Below the pieces are notes generated by a model. The model was given only the letters and a program-made list of their open reading frames with translations, searched no databases and had not been told where the DNA came from. A stretch of DNA of 64,000 bases from Planctomycetales bacterium (GTDB taxonomy: Bacteria > Planctomycetota > Planctomycetia > Planctomycetales > Planctomycetaceae), in the NCBI GenBank assembly GCA_026400835.1, contig JAPLOA010000070.1:82984-146983 (forward strand). The letters run 5' to 3'. Shown here piece by piece: positions 8,735-17,933 of the stretch (positions are counted from its first letter, which is position 1; each line of letters begins with the position of its first letter). The translations under genes and the position numbers were made by a program.

Positions 8735-9409
8735 CTATCGAAGTTTTGTCAACGGTCGGTTCCTCTTCACATAGTAGACCACATCAACTTCCATTGCCGC
8801 TTCCTCGTAGCTGCCGATTGACTGTTCTGAAAACTCAGCTCGTTTCCGGAGCAGGATTTCCCGAATTGAATCGTCATCTGGATTCTTTTCAGTATGCGTC
8901 AGCAGGAGTATTCTGTCCCAGAATTCCTTCGGCGTCTCTTCATTGGTGTCCCATGGTCCTTGCTCCAAGTTCGTCCAGCCGAGCCAGATGCCGTAATCTT
9001 TGGCGAATTCTTCAATGAGCCATGAATGACCTGATGGGCGATCGTCCTTGTAAATCAGCCACCATTCTATGTTTTCACTTGTTGGCGTCCAGATTTCCTG
9101 AATCACCAGAAAGTTCGAAAGCAGGAAGAAACGATCGTCTGTTTCCTTGTCTGACGTAAATAATGGAATGTTTGTACCAGGAAGGTTTATTCGAGTTTGG
9201 CGAGTCACTGTGAGTGTCTGAGGCGAAAAGAATAGCGATACTTCATGACCAAGGTAGATTGATGCCGTCCACCAGATGAATCCAGGCACACCGATCAGCC
9301 AGAGAATTCGCCACTTTGTGGGACGCAGCCATTTGAGGATGAGCTGTGTTGGTTTCAGTTCTTCATTGGGATGACGTGCAGTCTGATTATTCAGCTCAGG
9401 GTGTTGCAC
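8735..9409 (-). CDS. Single-pass membrane protein translationally coupled to an ECF sigma factor
   Basis: A 224-residue protein that I do not recognise. Residues 1-35 are hydrophilic. One strong transmembrane helix follows (about 35-55, WRILWLIGVPGFIWWTASIYLG), then about 165 residues of soluble domain rich in Trp and acidic residues. The GTG start at 9409 lies three bases beyond the sigma-factor stop codon, and the AAGGATGA at the end of the sigma gene serves as its ribosome-binding site, so translation is coupled. The topology, a short cytoplasmic N-terminus and one membrane span, is that of many anti-sigma factors, but no anti-sigma motif is visible. A role in controlling the sigma factor is inference from position only. 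Confidence 0.7.
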   Translation of the reverse strand: MQHPELNNQTARHPNEELKPTQLILKWLRPTKWRILWLIGVPGFIWWTASIYLGHEVSLFFSPQTLTVTRQTRINLPGTNIPLFTSDKETDDRFFLLSNFLVIQEIWTPTSENIEWWLIYKDDRPSGHSWLIEEFAKDYGIWLGWTNLEQGPWDTNEETPKEFWDRILLLTHTEKNPDDDSIREILLRKRAEFSEQSIGSYEEAAMEVDVVYYVKRNRPLTKLR

Positions 9410-9412
9410 GAA

Positions 9413-9985
9413 TCATTCATCCTTCATCACTCTATGCAGGCGTTCGATCAGTTCCTGACGGGCTCGAAAAATCCGACTGCGCACAGTGCCGAGAGGGATG
9501 TCGAGAATCTCGCCGATCTCTTCATAGGAGAATCCATCGATTTCCTTAAGAACCAGCGGCTGGCGAAATTCGTCTGCGATTTTTTTCAATGCTTCTTGAA
9601 CAAGGCGAACCTGTTCTGCCTGTTCCATCGCATGCCCGGGAGCATTCTGCTGGCTGGGATCCGCGGGTTCAAATGCCGAAGCTTCGTGCATGTGATCCAG
9701 AGATCCAGCACTGATGTGCTGGCGGCGCGCACGGCTGATCGCAACATTTCGTGCGATGCGGTAGAGCCACGAATAGAACCCTGCATCTCCACGGAAAGAA
9801 CTCAGTTTCTGCCAGGCCAGAACAAACGCCTGCTGAGCCACATCCAGTGCGTCTTCGCGAGAGTTCAGGACATGCTCAAGACTATGAACCAGCCGATCCT
9901 GGTAACGCCTTACGAGGTCATCAAACGCGCGCGGATTTCCCTGCAGAGTCATCGTGATGAGTTGCAGGTCTGAAGAGCTGTCCAC
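9413..9985 (-). CDS. ECF (RpoE-like) RNA polymerase sigma factor
   Basis: A 190-residue sigma-70 family protein with two domains only. Region 2 spans about 20-90 (FDDLVRRYQDRLVHSLEHVL, DALDVAQQAFVLAWQKL, FYSWLYRIARNVAIS). A polar linker (95-125) follows, and region 4 spans 128-180 (FRQPLVLKEIDGFSYEEIGEIL, then GTVRSRIFRARQEL). It directs RNA polymerase to a dedicated set of promoters, usually of envelope-stress type. The gene is overlapped in its control by the coupled membrane protein immediately downstream. lgt ends 46 bases upstream on the same strand. Confidence 0.94.
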   Translation of the reverse strand: MDSSSDLQLITMTLQGNPRAFDDLVRRYQDRLVHSLEHVLNSREDALDVAQQAFVLAWQKLSSFRGDAGFYSWLYRIARNVAISRARRQHISAGSLDHMHEASAFEPADPSQQNAPGHAMEQAEQVRLVQEALKKIADEFRQPLVLKEIDGFSYEEIGEILDIPLGTVRSRIFRARQELIERLHRVMKDE

Positions 9986-10031
9986 CGAGTCTGCTGACCT
10001 CTTTGCTGAGCACTACTTTGGAGCGACCTGT

Positions 10032-11117
10032 TCAGGCACGACCTGTTGTCGGAAGCGGCTTCTCCGGGCTTGCTAACGTTAATTTTGGATGCCGCGAAAG
10101 ATAGTACATCCCGATGATTCCTGTAATCATCAGACCAATGCTCATCATCTGAGCATCTTTCAGTCCCAGCGCGCCCGGGTTGATGTCTCCTCGCAATGTC
10201 TCCAGAACGTATCGACTAATCGGATACAGGATCGATGTCAGACACATCACTGCGCCGTCAAACGGTCGTCGACGGAAAAACCAGGCGAGAATCCCGGCGA
10301 ACATAAATGCTGCCACGGAGCTGTAAATCTGTGTGGGATGCAGCGAGATTGTTTCTGTGGCGTCCCGACCGATCACGCCGTTCTCAACAAGCTTTTCGAA
10401 AGTCAGGCTGTCCGGAGGAAATCTCACGGCCCATGGTTGCTCGCAGGCTTTGCCGTAGCAACAGCCGTAAAGAAAACAGCCCATTCGCCCGAAACCTTCA
10501 CCGATCAGAAGCGAGGGGGCAAGGACATCAAACATTGCGAGCGGGCTGATCTTTCGGCGAAGGCAAAAAATCATGACTCCAATAATTCCTCCAATGACGC
10601 CGCCATAAAACACGATACCACCGTCCCACAACGCGACGGAGGCAATAAGCTTCTCCATGCCCTGAGCACGGGCCATCGTGGGACTGCCATGCCGGACAAG
10701 GTAATAAACGCGAGCACCGATCAGTCCCGGAATCAGCGCCCACATCATCATGTCCCAAATGACTTCCGGCGGTTGTCCGATCTTGAGCACTCGTCGTGAA
10801 GCCAGCCAAGTCGCGGTCGAAAAGCCGATGAACATCATGAAGCCGTAGCCGAAGACCGGGATACCGCTGTGAATGATGCCAATGTCCGGACGCAGAAACG
10901 CGAGTCCCAAAAGCACGATCGGGACCACCAGCCAGAAGCCCGCTGATGCGATGGATTCCTTCAGGTTGAGAGTACTGCGGTACAACAGCACAAAGGAAAC
11001 ACATGTGATCAGAAACCAGGCAAGAACCAGCCACGCCATGCCAACATGGAGTTCGTTGCCGACCGACTGCCATTGCCAGAGATCTTCAAACAGGAATCGC
11101 AGGAGGACCTTGCGCAT
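10032..11117 (-). CDS. lgt: Prolipoprotein diacylglyceryl transferase
   Basis: A 361-residue polytopic membrane enzyme that transfers diacylglycerol from phosphatidylglycerol to the lipobox cysteine of prolipoproteins. The family signature GRMGCFLYGCCYG is present, as are the conserved HPTQIYSS motif and the periplasmic Arg-rich segments (GLIGARVYYLVRH). It is longer than E. coli Lgt (291) because of an extra N-terminal hydrophobic stretch (1-55) that probably adds one or two helices. Lipoproteins that would be its substrates occur in this window (17934-19046, 27179-28426). Confidence 0.95.
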   Translation of the reverse strand: MRKVLLRFLFEDLWQWQSVGNELHVGMAWLVLAWFLITCVSFVLLYRSTLNLKESIASAGFWLVVPIVLLGLAFLRPDIGIIHSGIPVFGYGFMMFIGFSTATWLASRRVLKIGQPPEVIWDMMMWALIPGLIGARVYYLVRHGSPTMARAQGMEKLIASVALWDGGIVFYGGVIGGIIGVMIFCLRRKISPLAMFDVLAPSLLIGEGFGRMGCFLYGCCYGKACEQPWAVRFPPDSLTFEKLVENGVIGRDATETISLHPTQIYSSVAAFMFAGILAWFFRRRPFDGAVMCLTSILYPISRYVLETLRGDINPGALGLKDAQMMSIGLMITGIIGMYYLSRHPKLTLASPEKPLPTTGRA

Positions 11118-11265
11118 AAAACAAATCGCATAAAAGTCGCCGAGAAAACGGCCAGGCCGGTGTCGCTCGTTTTTCGTTCAACGAGCCTTCCGGCTAATCA
11201 TAGCGTAAGCCCGGCGATCTAAGAAACGCGGGTTTTCTGAGTGATTGAGGTGTCGTTGGCTGCCG

Positions 11266-12114
11266 TCAGCAAAAATTCAGGATCTCATTGTCAATCAGGC
11301 GCGTGGTTCCCACCTTCGCGGCAATCAACGCGACCGCAGGGCGCGTTCGTTCGGTCAAGAGTTCGAGTGTCCGACCATCGGCGATCACGGCATATTGCAA
11401 ATCAATACCTTCCACAGAGCGAAGTACGTCGAACATCGCAGCGGAGATCTCCGTCGGAGCAAGAAATGTCTCCTGTGCCAACCACTTTGCTTTGCGAAGA
11501 GCCTGAGACAGCAGGCCAGCGCGTTGACGTTCTTCCGGAGACAGGTACCGATTGCGACTGCTCATCGCCAGTCCATCTGGTTCTCGAATGATCGGACAGG
11601 TGACAATTTCGACGGGCTGATTCAGATCTTCGACCATCTGCCGGATGATGAGCTGCTGCTGAAAATCCTTCTGCCCAAAGTAGGCACGATCAGGTTCAGT
11701 AATGTTGAACAGTTTGGTGACCACGGTTGAGACGCCATCAAAATGGCCCGGCCGATGAGCACCTTCCAGCACGGAGGCCAGCCGATCAACGCTTACAATC
11801 GTCTGTGCCAGCGGTGAATACATGGACGAAGTCTGCGGTGTGAAGACCAGGTCCGCACCGGCCGTCCGACACATTTCCAGATCGCTTTCCAGCGTTCTGG
11901 GGTACTTGCTGAAATCTTCATTCGGCCCGAATTGAGTCGGGTTCACGAAGATTGTGCCCACGACAAAATCGCATTCTTTGCGAGCTCGTTCGATCAAACT
12001 CACATGGCCCGCATGCAGCGCGCCCATGGTTGGAACGCAACCGACCGATTTGCCCGCTCGGCGAGCCTCACGGACAAGTCGGTGTGTTTCAGATGGTAAG
12101 GGTTCCACGATCAT
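11266..12114 (-). CDS. panC: Pantothenate synthetase
   Basis: A 282-residue enzyme that condenses pantoate and beta-alanine with ATP. The conserved motifs are PTMGALHAGHVSLI (the HIGH-like nucleotide site), VGTIFVNPTQFGPNEDF, GAHRPGHFDGVSTVV, FGQKDFQQ and AMSSRNRYLSPEER (KMSKS-like). Length is normal for the family. The downstream gene on minus is lgt after 148 bases. The upstream aldolase gene ends 65 bases before the panC start, which may allow co-transcription. Confidence 0.96.
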   Translation of the reverse strand: MIVEPLPSETHRLVREARRAGKSVGCVPTMGALHAGHVSLIERARKECDFVVGTIFVNPTQFGPNEDFSKYPRTLESDLEMCRTAGADLVFTPQTSSMYSPLAQTIVSVDRLASVLEGAHRPGHFDGVSTVVTKLFNITEPDRAYFGQKDFQQQLIIRQMVEDLNQPVEIVTCPIIREPDGLAMSSRNRYLSPEERQRAGLLSQALRKAKWLAQETFLAPTEISAAMFDVLRSVEGIDLQYAVIADGRTLELLTERTRPAVALIAAKVGTTRLIDNEILNFC

Positions 12115-12179
12115 TTCTGTCCCACCGCAAAATATCTTTGTAATAAGGCTGTCTCTTGACAGTCAATTGTGTTGGCGAG

Positions 12180-12950
12180 CTACTTCGCAGGCTTCTCATA
12201 AGCCTGCATGTCCTTCAAAATCCTTCTCGCCCCATTGCCCAGAAACAGGACATCCACTCCAGCAACCAGCAGCGTATATCCCTGAGCTGCATACGGAGCG
12301 ACAGCTTCGGCGTTTACACCGAAATATCCGAGCGGAATAGACGTGGATTGGCAGGTTGCGGTGATCTTCGCAATCGCGTTAAGAACTTCGGGATCAGAAA
12401 TCTGCCCCATCTTGTTGTAGCTGGCTGAGAGATCGTAAGGCCCGAGCAACACGCAGTCGACACCCGGAACTTTGACAATTGATTCAATGTTTTCGACCGC
12501 TGTCCTGTGTTCTGCCTGAACAACCACAACGACGTCGTCGTTGGCGGAGGCGACATAATCGGCAAAGCGAAAGCCATAACCGTGAGCTCTTGCGAGGCCG
12601 ACACCACGACCTCCGGCAGGAGCGTATCGAGCAAACCGCACCACATCGGCCGCTTGTTCGGCAGTGTTGACCTGAGGCACGATGACCCCTTGTGCTCCAA
12701 GATCCAGCACTTTCTTGATTTCTGCCTCATCGCAGATGGGAACACGCACGATGCAGGCCACGCGGTGACTGACAGCCTGAAGAATGCTCAGGATATCAGA
12801 CGTTGTCAGAGGTCCGTGTTCGCCATCGATAAACAGCCAGTCGAAACCCACGTCCGCAAGAATCTCGGCCGTCGACGCTGTCGGCAGAGTGACCATCGTG
12901 CCCAGAAGTGTTTCACCCTTTTGCAGGCGTTCGCGAAATCCCTTGATCAT
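12180..12950 (-). CDS. HpcH/HpaI family class II aldolase
   Basis: A 256-residue TIM-barrel enzyme of the 2-keto-3-deoxy-L-rhamnonate / 4-hydroxy-2-oxoheptanedioate aldolase family. Key elements are GTMVTLPTASTAEILA, FDWLFIDGEHGP (catalytic His), ACIVRVP (substrate Arg), ARAHGYG and GPYDLSASYNKMG (metal-binding Asp). The metal-binding Glu lies in VVQAEH, where the family usually has QIE. It should cleave or form 2-keto-3-deoxy acids with pyruvate as one partner; the physiological substrate cannot be told from sequence. It sits between rmlA and panC on the same strand. Confidence 0.9.
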   Translation of the reverse strand: MIKGFRERLQKGETLLGTMVTLPTASTAEILADVGFDWLFIDGEHGPLTTSDILSILQAVSHRVACIVRVPICDEAEIKKVLDLGAQGVIVPQVNTAEQAADVVRFARYAPAGGRGVGLARAHGYGFRFADYVASANDDVVVVVQAEHRTAVENIESIVKVPGVDCVLLGPYDLSASYNKMGQISDPEVLNAIAKITATCQSTSIPLGYFGVNAEAVAPYAAQGYTLLVAGVDVLFLGNGARRILKDMQAYEKPAK

Positions 12951-13091
12951 TGGAAGAGCTCTTTACTGACAGAATGAAGCGTGGGAAGGCTCCATCGGAT
13001 CCGGAACAAAGCGCATGCGCCCGTGTCTTTGGAGCGATCTGCGACCATTATTTCAATGGTCTACCTGGAGCAACACAAAGCTCGTCCGGGA

Positions 13092-13964
13092 CTATCTTGC
13101 GAGACGATGCAGGTACTCACCGTACTCATTCGGGAACTCGGACGCCAGCGACTGCAGTTGGCTGCGATCAATGAAGCCCTTTCGCCACGCGATTTCTTCA
13201 GGGCAGGAGATTTTCAGGCCCATTCGTTTCTCAATCGCGGCGACGAAATTACCAGCGTCCAGCAGAGATTCATGCGTTCCGGTATCAAGCCACGCGAAAC
13301 CTCGAGAAAGCATTTCGACTCGCAGAAGTCCTCGGTTCAGATACTCGCGATTGACGTCGGTGATCTCCAACTCGCCTCGCGGAGATGGTTTCAGATTGCA
13401 GGAGATCTCCACGACCGAATTGTCGTAGAAGTAAAGTCCGGGAACGGCAAAGCTGGATTTGGGCTTCTGAGGTTTCTCTTCGAGCGAGATGGCTTTTCCC
13501 TGAGCATCAAACTCGACAACTCCGTATCTCTCGGGATCACGCACCTCGTATCCAAAGATGGTAGCTCCTGTTTCAAGGCTTCCGGCATTGGCCAGAATCT
13601 TCTGAAAGCCACTGCCGTAGAATATGTTATCTCCCAGAACCAAAGCCACATGGTCATCACCGACAAAGTCTGCTCCAAGGATGAACGCCTGGGCGAGTCC
13701 TTCCGGCTTAGCCTGAGTGATATAAGAAAACTTCATGCCCCACTTCGAGCCGTCGCCGAGCAACTTTTCAAATCCAACAATATCCCGAGGCGATGAGATG
13801 ATCAGCACTTCCTGAATGCCCGCCAGCATAAGCGTTGAAAGCGGATAATAAATCATCGGCTTGTCGTAAACCGGCGCCATTTGCTTACTGATGCCAAGTG
13901 TGATTGGAAACAGTCGAGAACCAGTGCCTCCTGCGAGGATAATGCCTTTTTTAAAGTGGGACAT
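13092..13964 (-). CDS. rmlA: Glucose-1-phosphate thymidylyltransferase
   Basis: A 290-residue nucleotidyltransferase making dTDP-glucose from glucose-1-phosphate and dTTP. The signature [25 protein letters not shown] is followed by [11 protein letters not shown]. Later motifs are VLGDNIFYG (metal Asp), [17 protein letters not shown] and GLYFYDN. It lies downstream of rmlB with a 104-base gap that holds one REP element. These two enzymes give dTDP-4-keto-6-deoxyglucose. No rmlC or rmlD is present in the window, so the final sugar is unknown. Confidence 0.95.
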   Translation of the reverse strand: MSHFKKGIILAGGTGSRLFPITLGISKQMAPVYDKPMIYYPLSTLMLAGIQEVLIISSPRDIVGFEKLLGDGSKWGMKFSYITQAKPEGLAQAFILGADFVGDDHVALVLGDNIFYGSGFQKILANAGSLETGATIFGYEVRDPERYGVVEFDAQGKAISLEEKPQKPKSSFAVPGLYFYDNSVVEISCNLKPSPRGELEITDVNREYLNRGLLRVEMLSRGFAWLDTGTHESLLDAGNFVAAIEKRMGLKISCPEEIAWRKGFIDRSQLQSLASEFPNEYGEYLHRLAR

Positions 13965-14007
13965 GGGTAGCGGTTTTCGGTTGGAGGTGTTCGGTTTTCA
14001 AAAACAA

Positions 14008-14040
14008 CGGCGAGCGGCAGGGCGTCAGCCCTCCGAGTGT
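14008..14040 (+). repeat. REP-like element, family A (copy 1)
   Basis: The unit runs CGGCGAGCGGCAGGGC, loop GTCA, GCCCTCCGAGTGT. The hairpin CGG-C-AGGGC / GCCCT-CCG has one bulged base. It lies in the gap between rmlB and rmlA. Other copies are at 19135-19170, 20853-20884 (inverted) and as a pair inside valS at 23141-23221. Confidence 0.85.
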
Positions 14041-14068
14041 CTTCATTGATCGTTCAAAATTGGACCTT

Positions 14069-15124
14069 CTATTCGTCGCCCAGCCCGAGGCGTTCTCGGC
14101 GGTATTTTCCGGACTGAACGCGTTCGACCCAAACCGGATTCTCAAGATACCAGCGGATGGTCAATTCCAATCCTGATTGGAAATCCTTTTGAGGTTTCCA
14201 GCCCAGCTCACGTTCAATCTTTGTCGCATCAATCGCGTACCGACGATCGTGGCCGGGACGATCTTTCACGTAACGGATCAGAGATTCACAAGGAGTGTGT
14301 GGTAGTCCTGGACGAAGTCGATCAACTGTGGCGCAGATCATTTTTACGATACTGATATTTGTCTGCTCGTTGTTGCCACCTACGTTGTAACATTCGCCGA
14401 TTCGTCCCTTTGCAAGGACTGCTTCAATGGCTGCACAATGATCTTCGACATACAGCCAATCGCGGACGTTGAGACCGTCGCCGTAAACAGGCAGCGGCTT
14501 ACCTTCGATGGCGTTCAGAATCATCAGAGGGATCAGTTTTTCCGGGAACTGATAGGGTCCATAGTTATTCGAACAGTTCGTGATCAGTACCGGCAGTCCA
14601 TACGTGTGAAGATAGGCTCGAACAAAATGATCCGATGCCGCTTTGCTTGCAGAGTAAGGGCTGTTTGGCGAATACGAGGTCTTTTCCGTAAACAAACCTT
14701 CTGCGCCCAGTGATCCATAGACTTCATCCGTCGACACATGCAACAGACGGAATTCGTCTTTTTCAGATCCGCTCAACTGCGAGTAATACGCTCGGATTTC
14801 TTCGAGCATACGACAGGTGCCAAGCACGTTTGTTTCGACGAAAGTGAGTGGTCCATCGATTGAGCGATCGACATGCGATTCAGCAGCAAAGTTGACGACG
14901 GCCGTTGGGCGAAATCTATCGAGCAGGTCTTTGACGAGTGCTCGATCGCCAATGTCTCCCGTAACGAGTTGATACAGGTCGGAGTTCGGGGGCAGTGAGT
15001 CCGGGTTGCCTGCATAGGTCAGCTTATCCAGATTGATAATGCGCACGTCGCCTCGTTCAACAGCGCGGCGAACAAAGCAGCTTCCGATAAAACCTGCACC
15101 ACCAGTGACCAGAAGAGTTTGCAT
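14069..15124 (-). CDS. rmlB: dTDP-glucose 4,6-dehydratase
   Basis: A 351-residue extended short-chain dehydrogenase. The NAD-binding motif is TGGAGFIGSCFVRR. The catalytic STDEVYG motif and the YSASKAASDHFVRAY (YxxxK) pair are present, with FAAESHVDRSI and NYGPYQFPEKLIPL typical of RmlB. It converts dTDP-glucose to dTDP-4-keto-6-deoxyglucose. The product feeds deoxysugar synthesis for polysaccharide or glycoprotein. It is first of the rmlB-rmlA pair on minus. Confidence 0.95.
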   Translation of the reverse strand: MQTLLVTGGAGFIGSCFVRRAVERGDVRIINLDKLTYAGNPDSLPPNSDLYQLVTGDIGDRALVKDLLDRFRPTAVVNFAAESHVDRSIDGPLTFVETNVLGTCRMLEEIRAYYSQLSGSEKDEFRLLHVSTDEVYGSLGAEGLFTEKTSYSPNSPYSASKAASDHFVRAYLHTYGLPVLITNCSNNYGPYQFPEKLIPLMILNAIEGKPLPVYGDGLNVRDWLYVEDHCAAIEAVLAKGRIGECYNVGGNNEQTNISIVKMICATVDRLRPGLPHTPCESLIRYVKDRPGHDRRYAIDATKIERELGWKPQKDFQSGLELTIRWYLENPVWVERVQSGKYRRERLGLGDE

Positions 15125-15536
15125 ATCGACGTCAGGCTATATTCGCAGAGGTTTGAGTCGAGCAGGAGACAGCGGTATGTCCACAGTACCCGTGACTTAC
15201 GGTATCGATGTTCAGAGTTTGAGAAAAATGATCGGTGAATCAATGAGATTTGCCGGACTTTGCTGCGATTCGCCTGCGGTGATTGCATCGTGTCGGACTG
15301 CGTGCATCAGGCTGTCCGATTATCGGGATTTTTACGTCTGCAACGATGGTTTCTCAGTTCAGCGGCAAACGAAGTGGGCCACGCCGGGGCAGATTCTGAA
15401 CCGCGAATTTACGCGAATACCTGGCGTCCTCGGAAGTGCTGTTCTGCCAAAGGATGGTCAGCAACCCGAAGGTGGCTGTTGCAAGTCTTCCTGATACCAA
15501 ATTCGACGGCGGGATCATTTCGAAGCTCGCGAGAGA
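15125..15536. other. Intergenic region without a convincing gene
   Basis: It lies between the 3' end of the serine hydrolase gene and the start of rmlB, both on minus, and should hold the rmlB promoter. A plus-strand frame (15178-15494) and another at 15260-15577 are open but resemble no known protein. No hairpin with a T-run is evident. Confidence 0.4.
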
Positions 15537-16649
15537 TCAGGGCATCAACGCCAGGTCTTTGTAGATCGCTTCATTGATCAGGCGATTGCGTCGCTGATGC
15601 TGACCTTCACCGCAGAATCCATTTGCACTCCAGGCGACGACCAGGCCATGCTGCGGATCGCAGAATCCCATCGAGCACTGGGAGCCTCCGTGTCCAAACG
15701 CTGATTCACTGGCGTATCGTCCGAATCCATAAGGGACTGTCTCGAGCCCATGCCGGTTGGAACTACAAATTACGCCGAGGCCAAAGTCAACAACGTGCTG
15801 GAGCGTTTGGTCGAACTGGTTAACTCGATGACGCATCATCATCTGCTGGACGGTTGACGATGATACGAAGTATGTTTCCTCGGGAAGCTTTCCGTTTCGC
15901 AGCAGCAACTCAAGGAAGATGCCGAGCTCTCGAATCGGTCCGCGCAAGTTGCCGCCCGGTGAAGGCTGATTCAACCACGGCGATGTCCCATAGTTGGAGA
16001 TCGCAAGTTTTCCTTTGTCACGTTCATAAAGTGTCGGAAGCAATCCTGCATTCTGAACCAGTGTGTGAGTCTTGACGCCGCACGATGTTGAGTTGAGTCC
16101 AAGGGGCTCAAGCAGTTCATGCGTCAAAATGTCATCGAACGTAGCGAGGTGTGTGGACGCTATTGTTCGTCGCAGAATTTCACCCAGCAGAAACCAACTG
16201 CTTTGTGGATGATAGGCGGCTGTTCCGATGGGTAGCTGTCGCGCTGTTGACACAATGGTCTCGATCGTGGTTGACCAATCGGCATGAGGCCAGCCAGTTT
16301 CGGTCGCAGGGAATCCGGACTGATGTGTCAGCAAGTCGAAGATCGTGACATCGTGCTTATCGCTTTGAACTGTTTCGGGCAAAAGCTCGGAGAGCCTTGT
16401 TGACAGTTGGAAGCATTGATTTTCGATCTGTCTCAGAATCAGCAACGCTGTCAGCGGCTTTCCCGCGCTGCGCCACGGCATGACTGTCGCGGGTGACATG
16501 GGAACGCCGGGTGATGCGTCACCGAGCGCCGAGTCGAGAATGGGCTGAGAGTTCAGCGAAACGTAAATTTGAACCCCGGTATGCAGTCCGCGAGAGATTC
16601 CTTCCTGAATCGCGGCGGCCACGGAAGGGAATTCGGCTGATGGGAACAT
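15537..16649 (-). CDS. Beta-lactamase-fold serine hydrolase (class C / EstB-like)
   Basis: A 370-residue cytoplasmic-looking hydrolase with no signal peptide. The nucleophile motif SxxK occurs as WRSAGKPLTALL. The expected YxN position appears as YHPQSSWFLLGEIL, and the HxG triad as FGHGGSQCSMG. HQSGFPATETGWP and LLEPLGLNSTSC are also family-typical. Members act as esterases, D-amino-acid amidases or penicillin-binding-like enzymes, and true beta-lactamase activity is not implied. The start codon lies only five bases after the stop of the SirB1-like gene, so the two form an operon. Confidence 0.85.
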   Translation of the reverse strand: MFPSAEFPSVAAAIQEGISRGLHTGVQIYVSLNSQPILDSALGDASPGVPMSPATVMPWRSAGKPLTALLILRQIENQCFQLSTRLSELLPETVQSDKHDVTIFDLLTHQSGFPATETGWPHADWSTTIETIVSTARQLPIGTAAYHPQSSWFLLGEILRRTIASTHLATFDDILTHELLEPLGLNSTSCGVKTHTLVQNAGLLPTLYERDKGKLAISNYGTSPWLNQPSPGGNLRGPIRELGIFLELLLRNGKLPEETYFVSSSTVQQMMMRHRVNQFDQTLQHVVDFGLGVICSSNRHGLETVPYGFGRYASESAFGHGGSQCSMGFCDPQHGLVVAWSANGFCGEGQHQRRNRLINEAIYKDLALMP

Positions 16650-16654
16650 GGCGG

Positions 16655-17494
16655 TCAGTTGCAGAGAGGCAGCATTTTCTCGGCCTGGACGATGTACTGC
16701 TTAAGCATTGAATGTTCTTCGGCCGGTGCGACGGCCAGGCAGGCTCGCAGGAGTTCTTTCGATTCCCCCGGTCGACCGGAACGCAATGTCAGAATCGCCA
16801 GGTCTCTGCGTTCCCGATAGGAGCCTGGAATCAGCAACGCGATTCGGCTCTGGACACGCCAGGCGGATACCCAGAGTTCTCGATTGCCAAACAGCGTCTT
16901 AAGATTGTTAAGCATCCGAACCATGATTGTTCGCTCATCCACAGGCTTTAGCGTGCGGCGAATTTCTGGCATCGGGAGTTCAGTGATCTCACGCAGCCAT
17001 GCGATGCACTCGGGCTCATCCATGATCCGTCCACCGTTGAAGGCATCCACATACAGGTTGCCTGAGTCCGTTGGCAGTCTCGTCAGAAAATGATGCGGGG
17101 CCGCGATTGGTTCGAGCGGAATACCCAGTTCATTAGCAACGTTTAGGTAGATCAGCGACAAGGAGATCGGGATTCCTCGTCCAGTTTCAAGCACTCGATT
17201 GAGATAACTGGCGTCCGGGTCGCCATGACAATCGTCATCGCCGTGCAGGTTGAGTTCTTCCGTCATATGGCGGACCAGCATCTTCAGTTCTTCCAGATCT
17301 GATCCTGCCTGGGTCACCGGATGAGTGAGTCGAGCAATCGATCGTTGGAGACGAAGGCGAGTCGGTGCGAAGTCGAGATTGGCTTGACCATCACGAGCGA
17401 TTTCCAGCGCAGCGGTGATCAGGTCAACATCTGTTTCTCTGCGGACCAGTCGCATAAACTGCTGATCATGTTCAAATGTATTGCTGAACGGCAT
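16655..17494 (-). CDS. SirB1-like transglutaminase-fold / TPR protein
   Basis: A 279-residue protein. The core LNRVLETGRGIPISLSLIYL, ANELGIPLEPIAAPHHFLTRL and YVDAFNGGRIM is that of the SirB1 family, a transglutaminase-like fold in which the catalytic cysteine is usually lost; here Ser occupies that position. The C-terminal part (about 195-275) is helical and TPR-like (MLNNLKTLFGNRELWVSAWR, RRDLAILTLRSGRPGESKELL). The function is unknown. It is the first gene of a two-gene operon with the serine hydrolase. Confidence 0.85.
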   Translation of the reverse strand: MPFSNTFEHDQQFMRLVRRETDVDLITAALEIARDGQANLDFAPTRLRLQRSIARLTHPVTQAGSDLEELKMLVRHMTEELNLHGDDDCHGDPDASYLNRVLETGRGIPISLSLIYLNVANELGIPLEPIAAPHHFLTRLPTDSGNLYVDAFNGGRIMDEPECIAWLREITELPMPEIRRTLKPVDERTIMVRMLNNLKTLFGNRELWVSAWRVQSRIALLIPGSYRERRDLAILTLRSGRPGESKELLRACLAVAPAEEHSMLKQYIVQAEKMLPLCN

Positions 17495-17933
17495 GGCAGG
17501 AATTTTGACTGGCTGTCTGAAGTGATCGAAGCCTGGCAGGAACTTTGCGAGGCAGCTTGGTTAGGAGTCGCGGGGCGAAACTATAGCGGCGCTTTCCTGC
17601 TGCCACAATGGCGACTGCTGACGGTGAAAGCCACGCTTTTTAAGCGACATTAACATTCAATTCGTGGAGTCATCCACGGATCGCTCCGGACGTCATCGAT
17701 CAGAAGTCACGATGCGCTTGCCGGTCTTTGACGCGAACAATCAGGCCCTGTAGTGTGGCATAAACCGTATCATGTTTGCTGAATCTGCCCGGAAAACCGA
17801 CAAACTCGGCCAGAACACCAGGACTCCGGATTCATTGATTTGACCCGTGAAGCAGTCAGCCGTATGGTGTCCGTTTGTCTCGGCATTTTGGCCGGAGCTT
17901 TTGATTCAGGCGAGAATTGAAAAAGGCACAGTT
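17495..17933. other. Divergent control region before the sugar ABC operon
   Basis: It lies between the minus-strand SirB1 gene and the plus-strand binding-protein gene. A 6-bp hairpin CGTGGA-GTCA-TCCACG lies at 17663-17678. A weak sigma-70-like pair, TTGACG (17728-17733) and TAGTGT (17751-17756) spaced by 17 bases, could drive the operon; this is low confidence. No LacI-type operator was recognised. Confidence 0.35.

Noticed and set aside
15033..15577. Two overlapping plus-strand frames between rmlB and the hydrolase gene
   Set aside because: No ribosome site, no motif, and partial overlap with the rmlB start on the opposite strand.
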